Shown: positions 28,648 through 36,899 of the stretch, piece by piece
Layout of the letters: every line of letters starts with the position of its first letter
Numbering within the stretch: the first letter of the stretch is position 1
DNA from: Corallium rubrum
Lineage: Eukaryota; Cnidaria; Anthozoa; Scleralcyonacea; Coralliidae
Assembly (NCBI GenBank): GCA_964035015.1
Contig: OZ036017.1
Coordinates: 1,301,501 to 1,365,500, forward strand
Direction: 5' to 3'
Length of the DNA: 64,000 nt
Position numbers and translations under genes: made by a program
The notes under the pieces: generated by a model
What the model was told of the DNA's origin: nothing
What the model saw: only the letters and a program-made list of their open reading frames with translations
The model's database searches: none

Positions 28648-29745
28648 ATGGATGTGGGGGTCGGGCTGGAACAGGAACTGAGAGATATTTACTACAATCC
28701 GAAAACAGGATATCAGTCGGCTGAACGATTGTATCAGAAGGCAATGGGGGAAGGTCTTGACGTGAGTAGGAAGGTGGTAAGGGACTGGCTGAAAACACAG
28801 GACACGTACACGAGGTATAGGTCGGTTGTGAGGAGGTATAAGTTTAGACAGACGTTCGTCAGCCACCTCGGTGAACAGATACAGATGGACCTGGTTGATA
28901 TGGGGAAGTACAAGAACCAGAACAAAGGGTATTACTGGATTTTGACGGCTGTTGAGATTCTGAGCAGGTATGCTTTCGCCGTCCCCGTTTACAGGAAGGA
29001 CACGAGTAACATGACTGGGGCTGTGGATAAGCTGTTGGAACAGTTCAAAGACCGATTTGGTGACTACCCCGACCTGGCTCAGTTCGACGACGGAAAGGAG
29101 TTTTATAACGTTGGTGTGAAAGGTCTGCTGAAGGAGCGTGGTGTTGAGTACTTTAGTACGTTTTCAGACAAGAAAGCAGCGGTCGTCGAACGGTTTAACA
29201 GAACACTGAAGACTGCTATGTGGAAGTATTTTTACACCAAGGAGACTTATAGGTGAATTGATGTTTTGGATGACCTTGTTGAGGGTTATAACAACACAAA
29301 ACATAGTGTCGTTATGCTGAAGCCCAAGGACGTGGGTAAGTCAAACGAGAATCAGGTTTGGAATACGTTGTTTGGTCATCATTTTGGTGATCACCCCTTA
29401 CCCAAGTTCCGGGTTGGAGACACTGTAAGGGTGTCAAAGTACAAGAGTATATGTACGAAAGGCTATGAGGCTAACTTCACTGAGGAAATCTTCAGGATTA
29501 TGAAGGTCATCCGTGGTGATCCAAACGTTTATGAGATAGAGGACGCTGAGGGTGAACTGATTATTGGAAAGTTTTATGAGGAAGAGTTGTCGCCGGTGGA
29601 TAAGAAGGATGACGTTTATAGAGTAGAGGAGGTGTTGAAGAGAAAGAGAGTCGCGGGAAGGAAGATGGTGTTGGTCAAGTGGTTGGGTTATGATAACAGA
29701 CACAACTCATGGATACCTGAGAGTGACGTACAAAACCTGGGTTAA
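28648..29745 (+). pseudogene. Polinton integrase (rve/DDE) with chromodomain, element B copy, one nonsense codon
   Basis: The start is the ATG at 28648 (GGTTATATGG). The rve core has Asp81 (QMDLVDM), Asp147 (FDDGKEF) and Glu181 (VVERFNR). A TGA at 29254-29256 replaces the Trp codon present in A and ends the first frame after the core. The second part (29266-29745) is in the same frame and contains the linker and the chromodomain (EVLKRKR...VKWLGYDNRHNSWIPES). A single nonsense change therefore inactivates an otherwise open gene of about 365 codons. The chromodomain may target insertion to modified histones, as in other chromointegrases. Confidence 0.92.
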
Positions 29746-29759
29746 TATATACTCTGAGG

Positions 29760-30438
29760 ATGAGGTTAACATTATTCATTGAAAACGGTGAGAAGACTGT
29801 CTACTTCGAACAGCCTATCATGGTGACAGGTCCAAGACCACAAATAATGCTGAAGAAAGCGACGGTATACTGGAACTATAACAATGTGGTGTCAGGTCTG
29901 AACGATTCGGTGTCGTTCGATGGTAAGGAGGCATCCGCTCCTGAGGGTTATCTGAACTTTGACGCGTTGGGAACGTTCGTTAAGACTCTGGCCGGGACCC
30001 ACAGTGGGGTGGTTGAGTTCGGAAAGAATGTTTACAACGGAACTTCTAAAGTGAAAACGTCGAAAAAGTTGAAACTTGGGAAGATGGGTCTTCTTTTAGG
30101 GTTTGGTGAGAACGATGTGATAAATGGTGGTGGTGGGTGGACGAATAGTCCGAATCAGGTGGACATCAACAGAGGGTTGAGGTATGTTGGGATTTCGTGT
30201 GACGCTGTTGAGAGTGAGAAAAGTCTGGACAATGGGAGGAGGAGTGATCTGATTGGTACTCTCCCAATAACCTCTGAGCAGAGTTTGAAAGGAAGTGTAC
30301 AGCACTACACAGACATTGAGTCGAAAGCTGAGATCCGAAAGGGTGTTTATGACCTTTAGGGTTCGTGGAAATAATGATCAGTCAGTAGGTCGGCCGATTG
30401 GAATCGGAGCTGTTCTGCTTGAGTTGTACATAGGCTAG
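29760..30438 (+). pseudogene. Putative minor capsid (penton-like) protein, element B copy, 8-bp deletion
   Basis: This is homologous to 7853-8539. The ATG at 29760 follows a TAATATATACTC spacer after the integrase stop. The frame is open to 30359, where an 8-bp deletion relative to A (after GTGTTTAT, about 30349) removes the last frame; the final strand region reappears in another frame up to 30438. The conserved blocks DINRGLRYVGISCDAVE and GTLPITSEQSLKG are present. The deletion would replace the C-terminal 30 residues, which carry the final strand of the putative jelly roll, so the product is probably not functional. Confidence 0.6.
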
Positions 30439-30444
30439 TATATA

Positions 30445-31700
30445 ATGGCTGATGGAGTGGACTTTGAAATGAATGATATGGACAAAGAAGAAAAGAGGGA
30501 AAAGGTTGAAGGAAATACTGGTGAAACAGACCTCACCGGTGGAGACCGTAGAACAATAACAGTAGGTGAGATGTTTGGTGGGACGTCTGGTGGGGATGAT
30601 ATAGCCTACGTAACAGAAGGAAAAACTAGCCGTCCCAACAGTAGTTATAGTCTCGACAGTGGTTCCAGGAAACATGAGAGAGATGTTACAGAGATTAAGA
30701 AAAAACTCATCAAGGATACGCTTGGGATACGTGTAAACAAGACAGATGGTAAGAAATCTAGTGAATTGTTGTTAGGTGTTAGTCCTGTTTACTATGATAA
30801 AACAAATAAGCTTATCGGACTGAAGTTTAATAATGAGAGAGTTAGAAAACTTGAGAATGGTGAGTTTGTGTATAATGAAGGAAAAAGTAATTACAAAGCC
30901 GTTGAGAATTTCAAGAAGTTGTTAAGGGAGATTGAAGAGGAACACTCTAAAAAAGTCTCAGGGGCTATTGAGAAGGCTAACAACGACCCCACAACCTCCC
31001 AGGAAGTGGTGGATGACATAAGCTCACAAGTCATCTCAGAGAGTGAGAGTGTACTTGAGGAAAGAGAGGGGAACCTACGGGAACAGGCTAGAGAAATCCT
31101 AACTGAGCAGGAAGCAAGAAAATTCATGGGAATGCTCGAACCACAGGGTACAAGTGTAGAAAAGATTAGGTTTCTTGAAATAGAAGCCGACTACTACAGA
31201 GAACAAGCGGCTAATGAGGAAGATCCCCGTAAGAGACAGCTGTATGAGAAATTCAGTGAGGTGGCGGAAATGAAGGCAGACACAATAAGAATTAGGATCG
31301 GTGACGCCCCCCAACACATTGATGTTTTGTCTATCTTTGGAGATGAGGTGGAGAACAATGACCTGCATAGGTTGGAACGTTTTAAGAGATGGGCTAAGAA
31401 AAATATGGTTGGTCTGTCTGCTATAGCCATCACCATAGCTGGGATTGTGACCACAATAGTTGTGGCGGCTAGAAAGGTTGTCTCGGGGGAGCAAAAGCTG
31501 TTGGTGGTTTCGCTAAGGCACTCGCTAACCTGGGTAAGAAGCTGGGACCTCTGTTGGCACCACTGTTCAACCTAGTGGCACAGGTTCTGACGTGGGGAGC
31601 AAAAGGGATAGCATGGTTAGCCAACAATCTGTGGGTTTTAGCTATAGCTATGACGTGATTATTGTATGACTACTGGAAAAACAGAAAAAGTGAAAAATAA
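30445..31700 (+). pseudogene. Polinton membrane protein with hydrophobic C-terminus, element B copy, broken near the end
   Basis: The ATG at 30445 is directly preceded by TATA. The 376-codon open frame has an acidic, low-complexity N-terminus, a basic segment (EIKKKLIKDTLGIRV) and a Glu-rich helical middle (NNDPTTSQEVVDD, EADYYREQAANEEDPRKRQ). A TM segment follows (AIAITIAGIVTTIVVAA). A frameshift near 31490 then diverts the hydrophobic C-terminal domain, which is readable in A at 9525-9758; an extra TGA lies near 31659. This copy supplies the intact N-terminal two-thirds missing from A. Function is unknown. Confidence 0.75.
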
Positions 31701-31717
31701 AATCTGTTATATAGTAT

Positions 31718-31840
31718 ATGACCAACAGAAGTCAAACAGAGCTGTTACCTGGGTTTAGACGGGCAAAGATGTCGGAAAATCAAGGGAAGCCGAACAAGAC
31801 ACACGATCACCATGAACCCCAACAAAGTCAACCCTGGTGA
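31718..31840 (+). CDS. Short leader ORF upstream of the capsid gene (element B)
   Basis: This is 40 codons from an ATG in TAGTATATG, matching 9776-9898 in A. The first 19 residues (MTNRSQTELLPGFRRAKMS) are conserved. Residues 20-32 differ because of compensating indels. The ORF overlaps the capsid ATG at 31812 in another frame. It is either a genuine small ORF or the detached N-terminus of the capsid protein. Confidence 0.45.
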   Translation: MTNRSQTELLPGFRRAKMSENQGKPNKTHDHHEPQQSQPW

Positions 31841-32959
31841 AGACCTCTACATCGACATACCAAAGTTAAAACCTGATAGCTGTTTAGTCCCAGGTAGTTT
31901 TCACCTATTGTTCGACTTTAAGAACGCTAATACCAAGTCGTGGTTCCTAAACAATCTCTCCAGGCTTCTGGTTGAAAGGTTGGTCGTCAAGCTAGCCGGT
32001 GAGACTGTTTACGACAACACAGGTGAAAGTGTCCTCGGTGTGTATAGGGATCTCTGGTTACCGAAGAGTGTGAGGATCAGATGGTTGGATATGGAATTGG
32101 TCCAGAGAACCTGAGAAAGTTGATGTCTAAGGACGACAGTGGGGCTTCTTCTGGGGACGCTGAAAAGGTAGCTGAAGCTCTGATGCTCACAATCCACGGG
32201 ACGAAACTGAGGGTGAGACTGAATAAAATCCTCGGGGACCACGGACTCTATGCCCCCTTTGAAATGTACAACAACTTCCGCTATGTCATTAGCCTACCAA
32301 AAGCCTCTGACGTTATGGTGGCCCAGTCAAGTGAGGCTGTTGATGGGTACACACTGGAAAACCTTGAACTGGAGTATGAGACGATTGATAACACCGACAT
32401 CGCCAGTGAAATAACGTCGCTGTACACAACTGGCCGATCGCTGTCCTACGAACACGTGACGTTGATGAAGTCAACTGAATGGGCGGCCGGATCAACCCTG
32501 ATCAACGAACACATTAACCTTCCACGAAAGTCTATGAAGGGGATTGTGATGATGTTCACAAATAAAACCCGGACTGATAGTGAGAAATACGTCTATCGAA
32601 ACATCGAAAGTGTTAAGCTAACAATTGAGGGTGTACCCAACGCTGTCTTCAGCCAAGGGATCCCAAAAAGTCGGTTCTATGACGATGCTAAAAGACTATT
32701 TGGTGGAAAGGAAGAGTCTGATCAGTTTATGACAACCCAGAAGTTCTACAAGGACGCCTTCGCTCTGGCGATTGACTTGAGAAGCATTGAGGACCGTGAT
32801 AGTGTTGGAACTGGAAAAAGAATTGTTAATACACAGTCTGGGGTCCTGATCGAGATCACTAAAAAGGCGATCGTGGCTGATGTAGTCTGTCGGATCTTTG
32901 TGCTGAGTGATGGTTTGGTAAACATGGTAAACAAAAACCTAAAATCAATTCAGTATTAA
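31812..32959 (+). pseudogene. Polinton major capsid protein, element B copy, 1-nt frameshift
   Basis: This is homologous to 9870-11018. A single G is missing near 32073 relative to A (at the codons for VRDQMVGYG), so the gene splits into 31812-32114 and 32081-32959. Both parts keep the double-jelly-roll signature blocks (NNLSRLLVERLVVKL on the first, SMKGIVMMF and IEGVPNAVFSQGI on the second). There is no other obvious lesion. The stop again abuts the ATPase start as TAAATG. Confidence 0.82.
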
Positions 32960-33555
32960 ATGGATCATCCACTCAATATGTTGGTCGTTGGTATGACGGC
33001 TTGTGGAAAAACCTGGTATCTTCTGAAGATGTTAGAAGATGAATACTTTGGGTTCTTCGACTACATCGTTCTGCTCTGTCCAACGTTCAGCTGAAACAAA
33101 ACCTACACCACCTGGAAATACACCTCCGACCCTGACTTCATCGCTGTGGATTGTGGTCAGGAAGACGTTGAAACTATACTGAAACACATTGTTGAAATGT
33201 TCAGGGGGCCAGAACATTGATAGTCCTCGACGACTGTGCCAGTGGACAACCCGTAAAGAACAGAACAAGTGAGTTGGTTAAATTAGCCTTCAGCGCCCGG
33301 CACTACAATCTGTCAACTATTGTAATCACACAACAGCTAACGGCTATCACAAAACCTTATAGGGAGAATATCAGTAAGTTAGTAACGTTCTACAACCCCA
33401 ACAAAACCGATATGAAGGTCATCACTGATGACTACCTGGGTGGTTTAGACCGTGATGAGGTTATGGAGGTAACCGAAAAGTTAAAAGAGAACAAATACGC
33501 TAGACTTGAGATTATGTACGCGTATAAGGTGGTTATCCCAAAATCTGGTCTGTAG
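32960..33555 (+). pseudogene. Polinton packaging ATPase, element B copy, stop codon and frameshift
   Basis: This is homologous to 11019-11631. The Walker A codons (GMTACGKT) are in frame, unlike in A. A Cys codon has become TGA near 33094, and an indel near 33210 shifts the frame just before Walker B (MIVLDDCAS, 33217). The C-terminal segment also lacks four codons present in A (around 33515). A and B thus retain different intact parts of the same motor protein. Confidence 0.85.
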
Positions 33556-33559
33556 TAAG

Positions 33560-34147
33560 ATGACCGAAAAGAAAAGTAAGACGGTGAGAGTTGGGAAAAA
33601 AATCAAGGCATCCGCTGCGGAACCAGCTGAGGCATCTGTTGGGGAACTAGAAATGGAAATACCTACTGAAATCCCCAACCTCGTCGATGAGCTCGTCAAT
33701 GATCTAAAAAAGACTGAGGAAACCAACCCAACACCCCCACCAACCGATGATACCAATAAGAAGAGAAGTGAGCTGATAAAATTATCAGAGGATGGTGAGG
33801 TAACTCAGTCAGTTGGCTACATCAGAAAAGCGTCGGTAAAGGTTGTGGATAAGCTGTACGCTGAATATGAGGCCAGAAGAATGGAAAGAGCTAATGAATT
33901 CCTGACTGATATGATAATCAGTAGATTCTCTAATGTTCTCGGTGGTTTGGATGCTGTAGAAAGCTCTGAGGAGCTAGACAATGAGTTACAAAAAGATAAA
34001 CTTTTAAAGAGTGACGTTGGTAAAGTTTTGGCCATGATCACACCGTACATACCATGTCTCGGACTGCTATCTGGTGGTGTAACTGTGGGCAAACATGTGT
34101 ACCAACATAAAACAAAATTATCTGAGCAGAAATCGGGGAGTAAGTGA
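33560..34147 (+). CDS. Terminal Polinton gene of unknown function, element B, intact
   Basis: This is a 195-residue intact protein. The N-terminus is basic (MTEKKSKTVRVGKKIKAS); a Pro/Thr/Asp-rich linker follows (TNPTPPPTDDTN), then a long helical region (KVVDKLYAEYEARRMERANEF). The C-terminal end is hydrophobic and glycine-rich (MITPYIPCLGLLSGGVTVG), with a Lys/Gln-rich tail. The last 50 or so codons lie in the right TIR, so their complement also exists at the left end next to the 18158 gene. The ATG follows the ATPase stop by four bases. No known domain; a membrane-interacting or DNA-end-associated role is speculative. Confidence 0.68.
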   Translation: MTEKKSKTVRVGKKIKASAAEPAEASVGELEMEIPTEIPNLVDELVNDLKKTEETNPTPPPTDDTNKKRSELIKLSEDGEVTQSVGYIRKASVKVVDKLYAEYEARRMERANEFLTDMIISRFSNVLGGLDAVESSEELDNELQKDKLLKSDVGKVLAMITPYIPCLGLLSGGVTVGKHVYQHKTKLSEQKSGSK

Positions 34148-34367
34148 AGTGTGTGTCAAAACCAAAACCCTGATCACTCTGAAGCGTTTTTAGAAAAATC
34201 GGGTCTGCCGTATCCCTAAAACCCATTTTCCCGTCTGGTTATGCTTTGAAATTTGGGGGAAAAAAAGTTACCCCTTTCAAACATCCTTTCCCGTTAAATT
34301 CCAACATTCTGGCGCTGTTTTTGGCGAAAAAAAAAAGTGTGCTGGTACCCCCAAGTCCTATACTACT
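33985..34367. repeat. Right terminal inverted repeat of Polinton B
   Basis: This is the reverse complement of 17759-18142, with small differences in the two homopolymer tracts and a few substitutions. It begins within the terminal gene and ends CCTATACTACT. Confidence 0.92.
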
Positions 34368-34373
34368 ACCATC
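34368..34373. repeat. Right 6-bp target-site duplication of Polinton B (ACCATC)
   Basis: This is a perfect match to 17753-17758. On the minus strand it is the end of the PLE codons for RDDG. Confidence 0.93.
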
Positions 34374-34477
34374 GTCTCTGTATAAGCCGAAATTATTGCC
34401 ATGCTTTGTCGTAATAAGATGTAGTAAAAAAGAACCAACTATTTCGCAGGACTCGGCACCGAGTGCCGAAGAATTCC
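34374..34477 (-). pseudogene. PLE reverse-transcriptase segment ending at YRDD (right of Polinton B)
   Basis: On the minus strand this reads [20 protein letters not shown], then [12 protein letters not shown]. This is the PLE RT region that ends in the catalytic YRDD motif. It continues, across the 16.6-kb Polinton, into [11 protein letters not shown] at 17752. Upstream of SALG the sequence switches to the opposite-strand PLE copy, so the element was already truncated at its 5' end at a head-to-head junction near 34477. Confidence 0.9.
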
Positions 34478-35286
34478 CCACAGGGCACATTCTACATAAA
34501 ATCTTTAACCGCAACACGGTCAAGATAAGCTACAGTTGTATGCCAAACATTAAGCAGACTATTGATGGACACAACAAAACCAGACTGTCCCAAACGTGCA
34601 ATGTAGATAGTCAAAAAACATGCAATTGTAGGAAAAGATCGAGTGCCCAATGCCAGGGAAATGTCTTGTTGAGTCTATTGTGTACCAAGCTACGGTTACC
34701 ACTAAAGATAACAGTCAGACCTCCACAAACGTATGTCGGGCTTACTGAGAACTCTTTTAAGACAAGATTTACGAACCGCAAGGCATCATTTAATTCTTAC
34801 AAGAAACAGAACTCCACAGAGCTGAGTAAACACATTTGGAACTTGAAAAATAACAATGTTGAGTTAATATTAATTGGAAAATATTGAAGCGAGCTAAGCC
34901 TTATAATTGCGCTTCAAATAGATGCAATCTCTGTTTGTGGGAAAAATACTTTATCATATGTAAACCTACTATGGCTACCCTAAACAAACGCAATGAACTA
35001 GTTTCTTCATGTAGACATGCTAAAAAATTCCTTTCAATTAACTCTTAACGAACTCTAACTATTTTAAAATTACCGCTTAAGTTTGGCATTTCCAGGTGGT
35101 GTCGACACGATAAGGTGATAATTGATTAGCTTGCATGGTAAATGGGATTAAAGCCTCATCTGTTTGTACAAAATATTGTAAGTTTTAGCTGTCACGCATT
35201 AGGCCGTTTTATCTGAAGAGTGCCACATCTCGTGGTACGAAACTAAATAGTAATAAATATGCCTAGTCAAATTTGTTGAGTCACTC
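34478..35286 (+). mobile_element. Penelope-like element fragment, plus-strand arm of the head-to-head pair
   Basis: This starts at [16 protein letters not shown] and continues [17 protein letters not shown], a Cys-rich linker, and the GIY-YIG region ([24 protein letters not shown]). It ends in the same 3' region and ribozyme as the left arm. Small indels near 34636, 34815 and 34870 break the frame. It matches 16459-17250 in inverted orientation, making the two copies head to head around the junction at about 34477. Confidence 0.9.
35199..35266 (+). ncRNA. Hammerhead ribozyme in the right PLE arm
   Basis: The core, stems and cleavage triplet are identical in sequence to the left copy (16477-16546): CUGAAGA, 7-bp stem II, GAAAC, 4-bp stem III and GUA. 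Stem I pairs UUUAU/AUAAA and UAGGC/GCCUA. It lies in the plus orientation, mirroring the left arm. Confidence 0.88.
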
Positions 35287-35308
35287 TCTCTCTATATATA
35301 TATCTATA

Positions 35309-35633
35309 CAGTCTCCGACATGTGTGTATAGTATACAGAAGGTCTATCCGGTATGGTTATATATATATAACCATACCGGATAGACCTTCTGTATCAGGGG
35401 CGTAGGCAGCTTGATAAACTTAGGGGGGCCGACTCCCACGAGGCGCCACCATGGTTTGCGCCGAGCGGTAAAATTTTGAGTCTCTAGATCGTCGGAAATG
35501 GCATTTTCAGCCGAAAGCTATTTCAGCCCCCCCTTTATAAAATATTGGGGGGGGAGGGGGGGAGGGGGGGAGGGGGGCAGCCCCCCTGCTTCCTACGCCC
35601 CTGTTCTGTATACACACATGTCGGAGACTGCAT
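35309..35633. mobile_element. Palindromic MITE interrupted by a hAT MITE
   Basis: The outer inverted ends CAGTCTCCGACATGTGTGTAT and their mirror flank a second inverted repeat (AGAAGGTCTATCCGGTATGG and its complement) around an AT-rich centre. The right arm is cut by the 209-bp hAT MITE at 35395-35603. Without that insertion the element is almost a perfect palindrome of about 115 bp. Confidence 0.85.
35395..35603. mobile_element. hAT-type MITE (209 bp) with perfect 8-bp target duplication
   Basis: The ends are CAGGGGCGTAGGCAGC and TTCCTACGCCCCTG (inverted). The flanking TTCTGTAT copies (35387-35394 and 35604-35611) are identical. The interior is G/C-homopolymer-rich (a long G-run and C-runs near 35527-35586) and non-coding. 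Confidence 0.93.
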
Positions 35634-35924
35634 GGATATATGCAATATTGATGATTATCTTGAATATTGAAAGCAATATTCAAGCTAATTCGGGTTTTAT
35701 GAAATAATTACTATGGGACACTGATTGATTTAGTTAATAACTTTTATGGCAATTAAATAGATTACTATGGGTGTGAGTAATATGATAAGAGAGAGTTTTT
35801 AGCAAAATGAGACAGTGACTAAGCGAATGTCCAAGCAAGTGAACGTGAGTGAGAGCTATCAATAAACGCAACCTAACGAAAGTCGTGTCTGTCGTTGATC
35901 AACCCTCTTGGTAAAGGGCAATTT

Positions 35925-36185
35925 ACTAAACACAAACGCCTGTTTCGGCACAATTTCTGTGTCGGAGCTCCGCTGCGCAGCTCCGATATCGAAAGAGGTA
36001 CATCTTGTATCGATAGCTTTTTGTGCCGTTCCAGTTCCAGTGTAAACGGAGTTCGAAATCGTTTCGAAAGTAAATTAATAGAACAGAGCGTTGTGATTGG
36101 TTGTATCGTACGGCATAATTATTTCTCGTTTCGTGCCGAGTCTGGCACGAAAACCTATCCGTTATAGTGTGAACGGGGCCTTAGT
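35925..36185. mobile_element. Probable MITE with imperfect inverted ends
   Basis: This segment of about 260 bp contains several internal short palindromes (GGAGCTCCGCTGCGCAGCTCC) and matching motifs TTTCGGCAC and GTGCCGTT / CGTGCCGAG in opposite orientation. The ends suggest a transposable origin (CTGTTTCGGCAC and GTGTGAACGGGGCC). The open frame 35895-36167 has no protein-like features. Confidence 0.45.
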
Positions 36186-36199
36186 GACAACGTATCTGC

Positions 36200-36350
36200 A
36201 TGCTTTAAAGTGCCTATGCAACGAAATTTCCAAGTTGGATATAATAACATTAAAGTAATGTTTGATATCGCTTCTTTTGACTGTGAAAGTTTTAGGAGCA
36301 ACAATTAAATGAAAGTATGTTTATTTAGCGTTTGAAAACCGTGCTTTTCC
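36200..36350 (+). repeat. Dispersed repeat, copy 1 (second copy at 40050-40212)
   Basis: The two segments share long stretches, such as TTAAAGTGCCTA, CAAGTTGGA, AATAACATTAAAGTAA and TATGTTTRTTTAGCGTTTGAAAA, in the same orientation and order. Family unknown, non-coding. The following 36351-36600 has no recognisable feature. Confidence 0.75.
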
Positions 36351-36633
36351 CCCTAAAAATTGAGACATTAAAATAGTTGGCATAGTTGCACAACTAATGA
36401 CATCACTCGACCCAGACCCCAAATTCTGATTGCATTCTAAACTCTTGCCGCAATGGCGTGTACATATAACGAGAAAATAAAGGGATTTTGTCGTTCATTT
36501 TGTGGTTAGAGACTTCAGATTTCATAAGTGAACTATTCAAGAACATATTTTAGTCGTCGAAAATTGACAGTATATTCTTAATTACTCATAAGACGACTAA
36601 GTTGGATACGGCTTCCACTATCTATATAGCCGT

Positions 36634-36697
36634 GTCTCCGTCCGTCCGTCCGTCCGTCCGTCCGTCGGTCCGTCCGTCCGTCGGTCCGTCCGTCCGC
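36634..36697. repeat. (CCGT)n microsatellite
   Basis: This is a short array of CCGT with CGGT variants. Confidence 0.95.
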
Positions 36698-36899
36698 GGA
36701 AAAGCTAGAAAACCACTCGGGTCATTCAAACTAAATCACTACCAAAACTAAGCCTATAGTTCGACAGTGTGTAATGAGTGTATGGCTTTTGAAGAGATTA
36801 GCGTTTTCACTTTCGAAAAGACGAAAACGTTCACCCATCGCTAACTTGGCGGCCATTTTGGATTATTCTGTGCCAATAGTCACAATCATCGCCTTTGTT

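Larger units (their letters stand above)
17759..34367 (+). mobile_element. Complete Polinton/Maverick element B (16,609 bp)
   Basis: The element is bounded by 6-bp duplications (ACCATC) and roughly 380-bp inverted repeats whose outer ends read CGTAGTATAGG on the left and, by reverse complement, AGTAGTATAGG on the right. It encodes the core Polinton set: protein-primed PolB, integrase with chromodomain, major capsid protein and packaging ATPase. Around a dozen accessory genes accompany these, including a deoxynucleoside kinase. No adenain-like cysteine protease could be recognised. PolB, the integrase, the capsid gene and the ATPase each carry lesions, so B is a dead copy, though several small genes are intact. 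Confidence 0.95.

Noticed and set aside
17759..34367. Adenain-like cysteine protease expected in a Polinton
   Set aside because: No ORF showed a convincing His-Asp/Glu-Gln-Cys pattern, so none is called.
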